In this document: one piece after another, positions 1 to 11,959 of the stretch
How the letters are laid out: each line of letters opens with the position of its first letter
How positions within the stretch are numbered: position 1 is the stretch's first letter
DNA from: Morella rubra
Lineage: Eukaryota > Streptophyta > Magnoliopsida > Fagales > Myricaceae
Length of the DNA: 64,000 nt
Assembly (NCBI GenBank): GCA_003952965.2
Contig: CM025852.1
Coordinates: 3,752,416-3,816,415 of the forward strand
Direction of reading: 5' to 3'
Notes under the pieces: generated by a model
Seen by the model: only the letters and a program-made list of their open reading frames with translations
What the model was told of the DNA's origin: nothing
Database searches by the model: none
Program-made: the position numbers and the translations under genes

Positions 1-2750
1 CTACAAGTGACCCTCATATTCTCATAAACTATAATTCGCTACTATTCTTGTAAAGTTAGGTTTTGTTACGATTTCATTCTCTAACCACTAGACTCGTTAT
101 ATCAAGTGGTTTACATTCTACGTGGCCCACATGTGCACCTCTCATATGTTGAAAGATAAATATACTCAAATTTGTTCATTTACTTAACCTTAAATCAGTC
201 TAATAGTGGAATGAATATTTTTAGTGTCTTCGTTTGATTGGGCCCATATCTTGCAATTCAATTCAGCTGATACATATATATGGAGACATATTTATTTTTC
301 ATCATAAGGAGAGAATCTTGTAGAATGAAAATCGTTGGACATAATGATTAATTCCTACTGGTAAAGAGATGATCGTAGTAGTAACATAACTTTTAGGAAT
401 GAGTTATAGCGAGTTATTATTTATAAAGATTTTTGAGAATATGGTGTTATTTTGAGGGAGTTACTATAAAGAGCTCTACTTTTTATTTGCCATTATGAAA
501 CATGTAAAACGTTTTCTAGAGGGGAGGAACAAAGAAACCAACTAATAATATCTCTAAACTTGCACCACATGTATGCTGGGACGATGTCCAGTGAGCAGAC
601 AGTATTAGCAAGAAGTTCAAAATTTTAGAGACATATTTAACTTTCTATTTACGAAATATGCGGGAAATTAATTCTATATCTCCAACGAAACCCACATAAG
701 ACCGGTCTACCAATAAGCTAGGAACATATATGAAGAAAGTGATAAAATATTTCTATTGCACGGGGTGTTATGTGTAAGATAAAGCGATCAAAATGTGGTA
801 CTTTCAGATCTGTTGTATGATGAGTACCAATTTACCAAATAAAACTGTCACATATGATAAATGATGCGATGGTCATACGACCAACATATCTAAAATAATT
901 ACCTTGGAATTTATAAATGTGGGGTTTATTGAATTTGTGGTTTTTATGGGGGATTTTTATTGAATTTACGTTTTATATGAGCAGAACACGCGTGTGACAC
1001 ATGTTAGATAGTAAGGGCACTCAGGGCAGAGAGTTTTTTTTTTCCTTTAAAAAAAGGTAAAAAAAAAAAAAGGGGAGAGAATTACTTCTTCTTTTTTTTT
1101 TTTTTTAACTTCAAATGTAGACCGTCCCTCCTGTCTGAAACACAGGCGCCGGTTGTTGAGCCCATTTATGATCTCGGACTTGTTTTGTCACTTTCGTGGG
1201 GACCTTTGCTGAGCACAGATATACATTATAATCTGACGACTATGGTCCACGGAATCGGACGGTTGCTATCAGTCCTTATCTCTCATGTCATGCACCGTGG
1301 ATTACACAGTACGGGCCTTTTCTAATTTCTTGGTTCCAAGGACCACCTTAAAATCAACGGCTCAGATCACGCCAATATGGCGTTGACGCCAAAACAAAAG
1401 TCAAAGCTAAAAGCTTTTTAAGTAAGATCAGATGTGACACGTCATTAACAATTTCGGGTCCCCTATCTCTGCATGCGCACCACGTGACTTTGCTACCTGA
1501 ATGTGGTCGGCCCAATCCACAGAGTTCACCTTCGGCAGCAGCGGCTTAAACTGGAAGGGGGGATCGCTAAGTTTTTGCCCGCAACATTGAAAGTAATTTA
1601 ATACAAATTTGGCCAAGGGATATCCAATAGTTAAAATGACTGATTTTCAATCATATAACAGTTTAAATTTTTTAACTCCGTGACGAATCGTGTTTGGCAG
1701 GTGAGAAACATGCTCTACTAAGCTATTAACTGAAATAATACTTGAACTATAACGCTAATTTAAATATAAAAAATTTATTAGTGCTCTATTAATTCGACCA
1801 TTATATTTTGAACCATATTAGATTGATATGTACACAAAGATGAGTAAAATGTGACTTGAACCCTATCTTTTTTAGCCGGTACTTAAAAGGCAGCACATAA
1901 AGACACCATCAATAGAGATATTCTTTAAGGTGACGCGAACTTCTCGGTGAAGGACAGGACATTAAAAACAGATTTGCTTAGTGTTTTTACCCTTTTAGCC
2001 CGTAATATGTATTCATTTGTCATTTTGTAGCAAGATGAATATGTTTAGGCTAAGGCAACCAACTATTTTTATATCGAATTAGAGAAGTGCGCAGTTAAGT
2101 TTTGTAGGGGTCAAAAAGGAACAAAAAAAAAAACAAAAAACTTGTACACTTATGGTCTCAAACTCAAAACACTGTAAATTTAGAAGTTAAAACTTTGAGA
2201 AGGATATCCATCTAGTTATACAAATGGTTTCTAAAAGTAAAGTGTAAACAATAGTAGTTAATGGACCAAATATAATAAAATTAATAATTTTGAATCTAAA
2301 ATGTTAGAACCCTAATGATAAAAAAAGGGTTTTTAATCCAATTTTTTAACTTAATATCATTTATAATTGTTTACTTAAATTATATAATATAATTTTAAAA
2401 AGGACAAACAGAATAAATGGACTCTAGAAATTTAACTACGTATATGCGAAGTGATAAGAAATAATTCGAGTAAAAAACGCTAGAGATTTTTTGGGAAGTA
2501 TTTTTAGAGGGCTGATTTAAAATTATTAGAAAAGGAAAAGTGACGAAAACAGTAAAAAAAAAACCGTCGTACTCGTTTTCGTATAGGTAATGCATTGTAT
2601 TCGGTCTTTTGCCTTTTGGCTCTCATAAAAATGCACTCTGACTCTCTTATTACTCTGACTATCTCTGTGTCAATATCTGACCCGAGGACTGGTCTCACAT
2701 GACTGCCCTGCAATTACCTCTACGAAGCAGACAAACGAAAAAGCAAACGA
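1..2750. other. Intergenic DNA, no gene recognised
   Basis: This AT-rich stretch contains only short ORFs with no family I recognise. It has homopolymer runs (T- and A-rich tracts near 1035-1075 and 1090-1110). A G-box core CACGTG lies at 1481-1486, in a locally GC-richer patch (about 1130-1600). That patch could be a distal regulatory region or an old gene remnant; I see no splice-consistent coding sequence in it. Confidence 0.5.
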
Positions 2751-2962
2751 GCTAGTCCCTACACCCCCCTCCGGCTCTGGTAAAAGCTTACGGTGTCTCT
2801 GTTCCCTCTGCCACCCAATTCCAGTACTACTGCAAAACTCATTAAGCTAAACCCTTCGTAATTTATAGAACACCTTTTCTCTCCCACACTTTCCCTGTTC
2901 CCCTCACCTCTTAAAGCTAGTATCTCCAGCCATTTCCCACTCGTATACTGGCTCTCCCAACT

Positions 2963-4441
2963 ATGGAAGCTTTTAGCCTGCTCAAGTACTGGAGAGGCGG
3001 CGGAGGAATTAATGGTAGCGGTGGTGGCGGCGACTTCGTGCGCACCACCGGCACCACCACATTAGTCACTGCCGTCACGCAAAATGCGGCGGAGACCGAC
3101 GACGAAGACGGCGACGACGGACCGTTCTTCGACTTGGAGTTCGCTGTTCCTAACGAAGAAGGCGATGCGGACGGCGGAGATGGAAACCGAAGCGTGGAAC
3201 AGGAGGTGACTTGCGAGAACGAGAGCGAAGAAGACGAAGACGAGTCTGATGGTGGTGACGAGGATGGCGAGAGAGAATTCAACTTCACGCTCTCCTCCGA
3301 GTCTAGCAATGACCGTGCCGACCCAAATCTGTCGCTCTCTCCTTCTGATGATCTGTTCTTTAAGGGAAGGCTCGTGCCCATTGAGCCTTCGTCGTTCGTG
3401 TTCAACTCCTCCGAAAGCAACTCCAAGTTGCCTCAGTTTCCTGTCTCATTGCTGAAATCAGCCACAAAATTCCGAGTCTCCATGCTGGGCCTGAAGAAAT
3501 CTAAACCAAACGGAAATGCAGCCGAGAAATCAGACCTAAAGGAACCTGTTGCCGCTGCTCCAAAACCACAACCAAAGCAACAACGAAAACAAGAACAGCC
3601 GCAACAGCAGCAGAGTAAGTCTCTCACTGTGAAGTTCAAGGTCGAGGAGGTTCCGATCGTGTCCCTTTTCACCAGAGACAGTTCGAGAAGCGCTTCTGGT
3701 AACAAGGCACAGAAAGAGGACAACGTAGAAGAGTCCTCTCCTGATGAGAAGCGCTTCTCAAAAGAGGTAATGCAAAAGTACCTGAAGAAGGTTAAGCCTC
3801 TGTACGTTCGGGTTTCCAGAAGGTACGGCGAGAAGCTGAGGTTTTCGGGGCAGTTAAGCCAAGCCGCCGGAACGAAGGCTGCTCCGCAGACTTCCACGGC
3901 GGCCCAGAAACCAACACCTGTAAAATCGGCAACTGACAAGAGCCAAGCGGAGCCGGAGGCTTCTGAACCGGCTCCGGTTAACAATGTGAAGGTTAGTCAA
4001 AAGCTGGGCAACCTTCCGACAGGGCTGAGAGTGGTGTGCAAGCATCTGGGGAAGAGCCGGTCAGCTTCTTCGGCAGCGGTGGCGGCTGCGCCGACGGGAC
4101 CTGTTTCGTCGAGACGGAGAGATGATTCGCTGTTGCAGCAACAGGATGGGATTCAGGGCGCCATTCTGCATTGCAAGAAGTCCTTCAATGCATCGAGAGG
4201 TAGTCGCATCTTTTTTTTTTTTTATTTAATTTTCCTTTTCCGTGCGTTCGCTAAAATTCAAAAAAACTCATCAAATTTTAAATATTTGTCTTAATTTATT
4301 TCTGATTTTGTCTTATTTGTGTCGGTCTCTTCAGATTCGGAGTCTTCTCTACTCTCACGGTCTGTAAGCGATCCCTCTCACGAGAAGTCCTCGGAATTGC
4401 CGAGGAAGTCATCTGACGAAGGAAGAGATGGACGTCTTTGA
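2963..4441 (+). CDS. MAKR2: Membrane-associated kinase regulator, MAKR2-like (BKI1 family)
   Basis: MAKR/BKI1 proteins are plasma-membrane-tethered, largely disordered regulators of receptor kinases; MAKR2 acts in Arabidopsis auxin and receptor-kinase signalling. The gene has two exons, 2963-4199 and 4335-4441, with a 135-bp GT-AG intron at 4200-4334, giving 447 residues. Joining the exons extends the family's conserved C-terminus (DSESSLLSRSVSDPSHEKS), which the unspliced ORF loses. Visible motifs are the N-terminal MEAFSLLKYWRGGG, an acidic block, PFFDLEF (about residues 54-60), a basic stretch with RVSMLGLKKSK (about 171-181), a Q-rich linker, VKPLYVRVSRRYGEKL (about 277-292), GLRVVCKHLGKSRSASS (about 354-370) and LLQQQDGIQGAILHCKKSFN (about 390-409). 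The start is the first ATG after a CT-containing leader. It is the only plus-strand intact gene and the left anchor of the LEA_2 array. The family is near certain; the MAKR2 assignment rests on remembered similarity. Confidence 0.93.
4200..4334 (+). other. Intron of the MAKR2-like gene
   Basis: The donor is GAGAG|GTAGTC and the acceptor CTTCAG|ATTCGG. A T15 run follows the donor. The intron sits in phase 1 (G|AT, making Asp). Reading through it gives a stop after 31 non-conserved residues, which supports splicing. Confidence 0.85.
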
Positions 4442-6211
4442 AGCCATGATCGGTCTTCATCCTGGGACTGACGAAAACTACGTAGAAGTTGGTCTAAAAG
4501 TGTTGGAGCTAATCCGGTCGCAATCAGTCTGATCCTTTTTTTTATGTCCAGAGAAGGGTTAGGAAATAGAGTTTTATATAACCTAGCAGTGATGGTCGTC
4601 TTTGTTCTTTGTACATGTTTTCTAAACCAAAGAGAAAAAATGAAAAACATTAGGGCGTGGAAAAGAGTCGTCTCATGTCCAGTGAATGATGACCGCTGAG
4701 CACAGAGAGGTGTAAAGCTCATCTTTCCTTGAAAGTGAAAGTAGAATCAAATCTTTGTATCTATCACCTTGTAATCAGTAGGGGGACACTCGACCCAGTA
4801 ATCCCTTTATTAGTTCTGTAATGGGTTTATTTAGTACTTGTTCTTATTACTGTAAATATAAGTAATTTGGGTTAATCCATTGATTAGAATACCGGGGGAG
4901 TGGATACTAGATAGTTTGTGGATGGTTCTGCGGGTCACGGAGTCTGATGGGTAAAATGGGTTGTCTTTAGTGGTCAGAGAAGTGGGGGAAGGCTGCGGAC
5001 CGAAACAGTAAAAAAGATTTTCTTTTTGGTTAAAGGAGGAGAGAGAGAGGGAAGATGGTAGAGTAAAGAGGGGTCAGATCAGAATTCAGAGTGGAGGGGA
5101 ATCTCTCTCTCTCCCTCGTTCTCTTTCTCTGACTGCAAAATAAATAAGACTTTCCTTCGCTTTTTCTGTCTACTTCGACACGCAGTCACTCTCTCTCTCT
5201 CTCTCTTTCTCTCCTTGGAAATCACGAAGTATTGATGGTGATGAACCTAATTTCCGTGAAGTGAAATAAGGTGGGAGATTCAATTTGTCTCCTTGTGGGA
5301 TTTCTTTGACCCACAAAAGCGCTTCTTGCTTTTCTAATTTTTTAATACCATTTTCTTCATCTTTCTAGGCTGTTGATTTATCATTTATAGTATCATTTAT
5401 AGCATTACTTTATGCCCTGCAGGCTGCAATCTCTGCTACTGTTTTGTCGTTTCGGCTAATCATCTGTTCCCTACTCGTTTATAATTGGTTAGGTGGCCAT
5501 TGTGTTCCAGCAGTCCAGTACTCAAAAGCCCAACCCATTTTCCTCGATCTTAAGCTGCAGATTGCAGATTTGCAGAGCGCCAATTTACCTCCACTCGTAC
5601 TCGAAAAAGTGGATAAAATTTCACCTATTGGGTCTGATTCTGTCTCCTTTTTAGGTTTTTCTTCACCTTAAAAAAAGGAACAGAGAAAGGTTCTCTCTCT
5701 TCTTTTCCTAGATACATTTTGTGATCGAACCATCTATGTGTTTGTTGCTGTGTCTCCTCCAATTGGGAGAGAGAAAAAAAAAAGTAACTATAACTGGTGG
5801 TTTCTAGGAAGGCCACTGGAAAGGTTTTCGGAACGACATCCCACGTTGCCAAAGCATCTTTTGAGATCAAAGATACTCCATGGTCAGACTGCCATACCGG
5901 GATTCTCTCTACTTAGGTCGTGATCAGAAATGTAACCAAAGTAGATAGTCTCCAACATCAGGAGTTCGAGTTCGAGTTAAGATATATGTTGAAATCACTT
6001 GTATCTTATCTTGAGTCTAGTTATCTTGAGTCTAGTGAATGAGATTGAGATTGGCCGGTAGTCTTATTGATGTTGTAGTGACAGACTCACTTAGTGAACG
6101 ATAGCTGTGGCTCAAACCACGTTATGTAGGGGTGTTCCTATAATCACATTAGTTGCCTCTTCACCCTCGTCTCTCTTCAAAAAAGAAAAAGAAAAAGAAA
6201 AAAAATGTTGT

Positions 6212-6400
6212 TGGGTAGAAATCACAACCAAAAGTCTAAAAATCTGGTATATTCCAAGTACTACTTCCTTGATGCCTGCTATGTGTTGGGTGCGTACAGG
6301 TAACATGGGGGAGAAACCACAAGCAAAAAAGTCCATAAAAATCTGGTATAATCCCAACTACGACTGCCTTGATGTCTGCTATATATGCTGGGTATAAAGA
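6212..6400. repeat. Imperfect tandem duplication, about 99-bp unit
   Basis: The segment from about 6212 (agaaatcacaaccaaaagtc, aatctggtat at 6241) recurs at about 6311 (agaaaccacaagc, aatctggtat at 6340), including the run ccttgatg(c/t)ctgctat. Point differences and small indels show it is not recent. A third, very degraded start may follow at about 6420. Confidence 0.7.
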
Positions 6401-7566
6401 TGAAACTAAAAGGGAGAGCAGAAGTTTATAAGTCTGGTAAGAAGAAAAAGAAAGAAAGAAAATCATCGCTGCATCAGCATCCCTTGTATTAATGAAGAGC
6501 ATTAGAAAACTAACAACCCCACGTGAGTAGGCTTGTATTCATTTCTTTGACGATTAAGAAGATAACGCAAAATAATTCCACTTCGCTTTTTTATTTTGTT
6601 ATGGGATCACCACGCGTCTTTGCGTCACTGTTGGATTCAACGGACACCGATCAAAGAAATGTTCTGCATCTTCTCCAGCGTATACAACTCTACCCATGTG
6701 CAGCATCTAAACTATCTAATTCACGGACGAAGGCTATCTTTGCTCTTTTTAAAAGTTTCAAGGAATATTATTTGGATTACCAATGGAAAGAAAAGAGATG
6801 TTGTTGGGGAGCATGTTTGAGCCAATCACGGCAATTGTAACTGCATCGAGGGACAAACACTTCCATTGAAAGCCTGCATGCATGCTGGTAAGAGGAAACC
6901 GGCATAATTCATGTACCAAAGGATAAGATAGTCACTATTCATGTACCGGGACAAGGAATTGTCTGATTGTCTCTGTTCCCGGGCCGGATATACCTCTCAC
7001 TCCGACGAGGACGACGCAAAACTCTACCATGAGCCATGAGGTCACCGGTGACTCCTACTACTTTTTCTTTTAGCTGGTTTATGAAGGAGTTTGGGTCTTT
7101 ATTTCTAGGACTGCCTCGAGAATCAGTGCACATTGAGAAAAGGTTGAAACGAAGTCAACTCTTTCTTCATTCACCTTATTTCTCACCTCCATGTTCGGTC
7201 CAGTTACAATCCCTGTGCAGAATTCATTGAGGGTAAAAGGATTGGCAGATGAATGGGTCACCTACCTATCCAAATGGGTATGGGCTTTCTAGAGCTTAGG
7301 GTCAGCCCAAGATGGCAGGCCTGTGACCGGTCTTCCCCCTGCTTTATCGATCATGATGCCAGCAATGGTATTCAATCTAATCCTTTTTAACTCCTTTAGA
7401 CCAGAATTTTCAACAAAAATTGATTCCTATTAGTTCATGGCCACCATGAATTCAAATTTGGTACAAGCTTTCGGCATCAGCCAGACAGCTACTTGTCAAA
7501 TTATGTTACTTTTTAATGTGTTGGGTATTGTTTAATTGCCTTTGATTGAACAAGTTGCTTGAGCAT

Positions 7567-7732
7567 CTTAATTAATTGGAATGTCTCCATCTTCACCAAC
7601 CTGGAATTGAAAATTTGTGACCCACCAATCATTCTATAAATTCTTCATTCTTAATTAATTGGAATGTCTCCATCTTCACCAACCTGGAATTGAAAATTTG
7701 TGACCCACCAATCATTCTATAAATTCTTCATT
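7567..7732. repeat. Perfect 83-bp tandem duplication
   Basis: Positions 7567-7649 and 7650-7732 are identical over 83 bases, each beginning cttaattaattgg and ending aaattcttcatt. Absence of any mismatch implies a very recent duplication or an assembly artefact. Confidence 0.9.
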
Positions 7733-8800
7733 GAAGAAACGTTAAATAAAATCAAAATGACCTTGGCTTTGCCAGTACAAATGTCCACAATACATATATG
7801 CCTAGCTAGAAAAATATTGCACTTTTTTTTTTTCTTCTGATAGGAAAATACATTTATTGGTTGCTGAGTTAATGCCTTATTAAACCATGCACAATATTTT
7901 TTTTTTCCAATATAAATTAGAGATTCCTTGCTTTTCTGCCAATCAAATTGGTATTTTTCGTTCACGAATTATTAAAATTCTAACGCTTGCATCTGAATTA
8001 TCAATTTCGTTATAATTTATCCTTAAATTATAAATTTTGTATAGCATGCACCTTCCTTCTTAATTTGTGGGGGTAAAGTCATCATTTCGTTATTGATAAA
8101 TTAAAATTGAGCATGCGGTTTAATCATTTTGTTATGAGAAGCTGTCAATTGTTGTTTAACAAGCTGTTATATTCTTCCTTTTTTTTTTAATGTTTTTTTC
8201 CTAAAGAAAATATGTGGCATTCTGGAAGCATGATCTTTGATAGGTTGTGTATAGAAAATGCATACAATTCAACTAATCAATAATTATACGGTCGTCCTCA
8301 TTTAACAATAGAGATAGGCACTAGAACTTAGCAAATGTGCTTATCGGACCCATGCCGTAAATTGAACGTTAGGCAACAAGAAAATTTTGAGTGAAATGGA
8401 TCGTCAAGGACGCGTACGGTACCACCAGGAAATTTCTTCAGCGTTTAAATCCACGAAGCTTCCCCAAATTAAGGACTTGTCTTGCGTCTCTTTCAGGGCT
8501 GTTGAAATTCGAGGATCCTGGAAAATTCTTCCACTAATTTGCTAGCTAGTCGACGAAATTTTCAAAAGGAACCAAAGAAGTAAACAAAGTTTACAAAGTG
8601 GGGTTGATTTATGCATGTCTTCTTCAAATATCATCAGTTTTCAAAAGCTGGTGCTGTGTCCCAATTGGTTAACATTATTGCTCAACTTTGTAGATATTTG
8701 AAATGAGGTTCTGTAATTTGAATAAAGTAATGTTTGCGACTTCAACGGAAGAGATAAGAAGCAAAGATGCAGATCTGCTAAGTGTCTTTCTATATGAACA

Positions 8801-8840
8801 AAAAATAAAAATTCTTACCCAAAAATAAAAATTCTTACCC
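8801..8840. repeat. 20-bp tandem repeat
   Basis: The unit aaaaataaaaattcttaccc occurs twice back to back (8801-8820 and 8821-8840) without mismatch. Confidence 0.85.
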
Positions 8841-9092
8841 ACAAGATCACCAGAAAATTTCTGAAAATAATTAGAGCAAACTAGGCAGATTAATGCTGAA
8901 CTTTTTTGCATATTATACTGGAAGATTAATACTCATATATATATATATATTACACATATACTATCTGTGTCACTGTTTAAATCTGGAATCTGCTCTTTAG
9001 CAAACTGTCTGTAAGGCTGTATACTCTTCTCGGGGGATCACCAACAAGAAGAAAGAATATAAACAGCATTAAACTCGACCAAATTTCAATCA

Positions 9093-9128
9093 CAAAAAAG
9101 AAAAGAAAAGAAAAGAAAAAAAAAAAAG
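9093..9128. repeat. (AAAAG)n microsatellite
   Basis: Several aaaag units followed by a short A run lie immediately 3' of the first LEA_2 gene, probably in or near its 3' UTR. Confidence 0.8.
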
Positions 9129-9151
9129 GAGAAAGAAAAAATGACTCCTAT

Positions 9152-9808
9152 CTAGACACTAACTCGTGGGTTGCATTCATCCTGAATCGCTCCGCTTTTA
9201 ACATTGTAGTGAATGGTGCAATTCGTTTCCACCACAACATTTCTCTTTATAATGTTCAGAATCTTCACCCGGCCGCTGAGTTTTGTGTAGCTGTTCAAAG
9301 TCAAAGCTCCCGAATTCCAGTCGCTGCTGAGGCCCGGAACAGCCAAAACCTTATCGGCAACGATGTGTATCGTCAGATTCATTCTTAGAGTATGTTTTGC
9401 CTTGGCCTTGCCGGATGGAATCTTCGTCTCGCCCACCACTGTCCCACGATAAGAAATGGTGCTCGTGCTATTGTCATACGTGAACGAGACAGCGTTGGGG
9501 TTTTTGACCGAAACATCGGCTATGACCGTGATATTCGCGTCTTCAGGTAGAGCTCCATTGACGAGGACTACTTTCTGGAGTGCCAACGAGTTCATCTTGA
9601 TCATCGGGTCTCTTATGTGGAAGACGGTGAAGGCGAGGATTAAAATGATAACTGAAAGGATTAGGAGGATGGCAGTGACGCATCCGCAGCAACTGATGTA
9701 TCTTCCTTGGCGGAATTTGGGCTCCCTGGAGAGGGCTTCCAGATCTTCGTCGCTGCGGGGTCGGGAGGCTGCCGGCGCTAAGGGCTTGTCCTGCTCTTTT
9801 TCAGACAT
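9152..9808 (-). CDS. LEA_2 / NDR1-HIN1-like membrane protein, sub-group 1
   Basis: This is a 218-residue intronless LEA_2 (LEA14-type, NHL) protein. Such proteins are single-pass membrane proteins linked to defence and abiotic stress in plants; the biochemical role of this member is unknown. The cytosolic N-terminus is charged (residues 1-38). A membrane helix follows at about 41-63, preceded by cysteines (SCCGC) that could be lipidated. The LEA_2 domain covers about 75-205 and includes VKNPNAVSFTYDN (101-113), KIPSGKAK (129-136), LNSYTKLSGRVKI (171-183) and ETNCTI (194-199). Sequons lie at N92, N113, N144 and N196. The ATG at 9808-9806 is the only sensible start. It is the most divergent array member, with a C-terminus (CNPRVSV) longer than its relatives. 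Confidence 0.92.
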   Translation of the reverse strand: MSEKEQDKPLAPAASRPRSDEDLEALSREPKFRQGRYISCCGCVTAILLILSVIILILAFTVFHIRDPMIKMNSLALQKVVLVNGALPEDANITVIADVSVKNPNAVSFTYDNSTSTISYRGTVVGETKIPSGKAKAKHTLRMNLTIHIVADKVLAVPGLSSDWNSGALTLNSYTKLSGRVKILNIIKRNVVVETNCTIHYNVKSGAIQDECNPRVSV

Positions 9809-9857
9809 GGCTGGCAGCTATACGTTCTCAAGCAAAGAGGCGAATCGGGGTTCGGTA

Positions 9858-9870
9858 CTATAATAATAAA
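9858..9870 (-). promoter_or_regulatory. Possible TATA element of the 9.1-kb LEA_2 gene
   Basis: Minus-strand TTTATTATTATAG lies about 50-60 bp upstream of the ATG. It is weaker than the TATATATA boxes of the other array genes, and no other candidate is closer. Confidence 0.35.
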
Positions 9871-10110
9871 GTGAAAATTGGCAACATTTCTACATACTGC
9901 CTGCAAGTCTCGTTGATCATCGAGTCAGTCCACTATTATGTTTTGGCCTGGACGCGTTTGCACGGCTGCTGAGTCGCTGACTGTTGACTTGGGACTTTAA
10001 TCAAGGAATTCCCACCTCCGATTCTTACCACTCATCTGGTTTTAAACCGGTCAGGGAAGCTTCTAATGAAAGTGTGACAAGTGAGGTTTCCGTTTTTCTT
10101 TTTGCTTATT

Positions 10111-10614
10111 TACTTTAGTGGTCCCGTGGTATTTCAAAATTCTAAATTGGCCCTTTGTTATTTTTTTTGTCCTATGTTATTTTTTTTTAATGTGTCAATA
10201 CAACTTTTACGGACGTAGACTGACATCTACATTTGGACAGTAAACTCTTACGTGACTAGTAGAGACACGTTTCAAAAATTATCAGACCTTTGCATATCTA
10301 TTCCTGGTGGTTAGAAATTAATTGATATCGCTATGTGACATATTTGATTTAGATGGTATCTCTGGTTTGACGTGGCGGTATATATCGGATGACACTCATG
10401 AATTTCACCATTGAAAATAGACAAGTGGAGGTCTGGTATTGTTTCGTACATGTCTCTATTAGCCACATAGGAGTTTATTGTTTAAACGCATGTGTTAAAT
10501 GACGGGAATGGTTATATTGACATATTAATATATATCAGAAGGACTACTTTAGAATGAAAAATACCATAGGGACTAGTTTAGGATTTCAAAATATCATGGC
10601 CACCAATATAGTAA
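10111..10614. mobile_element. Probable MITE with long degenerate terminal inverted repeats
   Basis: The left end (tttagtggtcccgtggtatt from 10114) is the degenerate reverse complement of the right end (to about 10612). The similarity extends for about 40 bases. There is no coding capacity. A clear target-site duplication was not found, so the family is undetermined. Confidence 0.55.
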
Positions 10615-10799
10615 TTAAGCTTCTGTTTTTTTTTTTGTGGGTAAGTGAGGTGGGGTTTACATTGAAGAAAATAGCAAGTTTTTGCAATGACAATAGTATT
10701 GGACGCGTAATTGGTGGCCATAATCAAAGGACTTTCTTCTCTTTCCCTCCTGTCTTTATAATGGCCGGAGGATGGAACAAGTAAAGGGGATGTGAAAGG

Positions 10800-11570
10800 A
10801 GGAAGAATCCCATCTTATACCCCCTAAGTTTACCCGAAAAGAGAGGATATAGGAATTGCAGTATGCGGGGTAAAAAATCTCAAGGTAGTAAATTCTCAGG
10901 ATTGCAGGATGAAGTGTATGCAGGGGTTGACCTGCGAAGACTTCCCTCAATAGGTTAAAAATTAGAAAGGAAGTACGTCTACCTTAATGACTATTATAAA
11001 GGTTTGACAAATTCCACCTTGAAATTTGAGTTCTACTAAGAATTTTTGCTTTCTCAAATTCATCGTTACCAAGTATTAATGAACAAGTTCTGGTGAAAAA
11101 AAGGGATTCACATAGAAACGTTGATACAGATCGTTAATGGATGTGTTTAATGAACTGCAGACGATTCATAAACTTGGCATCATGCTTGTGTTTATATCAT
11201 AAACTCGAAATTAATCAGTAAATTTGTAAAATTCAGAAAAGGAGTTTGAATCTTTTGATATTTCTTTTCTACTTTTGACTTTGGGGTGGGGGGGAGGAGG
11301 GAGAGGTGTTTAAGTCGTGCTGCTTTTGTAACTTTTCCGTAATAATATGTAAATAATATAGGACGTGATTGCAAATGTGTGGATCACCGGAGGACTTTTT
11401 TTGTTTTGTTTTGTTTTGTTTTTGTAAGCAGTTGACCGTAGGACTAAATACGATTTTTCCTTATTGCTGAAATGGAATCTTCTTTTGGGCCGGTACTTGT
11501 TTAGAAATTAGAGTAGCTTGCCGAAGACGTGGTTCTTTGTCTTTGCCTACGCGTGGGACACCTTTTTCTT
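10800..11570. other. Intergenic DNA, nothing recognised
   Basis: No coding or structured feature is supported here. A (TTTTG)n run lies at about 11397-11424 and a G-rich run at about 11282-11297. Confidence 0.4.
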
Positions 11571-11573
11571 TTA

Positions 11574-11952
11574 GGGGAAAATATACTTTTCACCCACGAA
11601 CTATCATATATTTTACATTTTACATCCTAAATTACTAATTTTGACACATTACATCTTTTAATTACCAATTTTTAACACTTTACATCCTTTATCAAATTTT
11701 CAAACTAAAATGACGATAATGCCCTTAGATATTGTTATCAATTTATTAATTTCTCAAGGGTATTATTGTCAAATGGAGGTGCAAAGTGTTTAATATTAGT
11801 AGTTGGAGGTGTAATGTGTCAAGTGGGTAAGGTGTGGTAGTGGGTAGCACTATAACATTGGTAGTTTGAGAGTACAATATCTTAAAGATAGTAATTTAGG
11901 GTGCACTATATCACTACTCTGGTAGTTTGTGGGTGAAAAATGTATTTTTCCC
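11574..11952. mobile_element. Mutator-like MITE with 9-bp target duplication
   Basis: The 379-bp element starts ggggaaaatatacttttcac and ends with its inverted counterpart (gggtgaaaaatg...tttttccc), giving terminal inverted repeats of about 30 bp. It is flanked by direct repeats tttctttta (11565-11573 and 11953-11961), the 9-bp size typical of Mutator-like elements. It has no ORF. Confidence 0.85.
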
Positions 11953-11959
11953 TTTCTTT

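Larger units (their letters stand above)
4442..9090. other. 4.6-kb gene-poor region with orphan CT-rich leader-like stretch
   Basis: About 4442-4850 is probably the MAKR2-like 3' UTR. GA/CT-rich tracts at about 5040-5056, 5102-5125 and 5188-5215 resemble a plant 5' leader on the plus strand, but no convincing ORF follows. The open frames at 5444-5671, 5738-5923, 6107-6397 and 7036-7230 have no recognisable motifs. The region could hold a non-coding transcript or a dead gene. Tandem duplications inside it are listed separately. Confidence 0.4.

Noticed and set aside
1428-1616. 62-residue minus ORF in a GC-richer patch
   Set aside because: No recognisable domain, splice context or conservation to support it as a gene.
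2917-3984. Minus-strand ORFs of 169 and 183 residues (2917-3426, 3433-3984)
   Set aside because: They lie antisense to the MAKR2-like coding exon and read the complement of its Ser- and Gln-rich codons; they have no family motifs.
7036-7230. 64-residue plus ORF and overlapping minus ORFs near 7.0-7.26 kb
   Set aside because: No motif; overlapping frames on both strands indicate chance openness.
9456-9863. Plus-strand ORF antisense to the 9.1-kb LEA_2 gene, and similar plus ORFs at 36499, 39099, 54163 and 59270
   Set aside because: Each is a shadow of a LEA_2 frame; the repeated similarity among them follows from the paralogy of the minus-strand genes.
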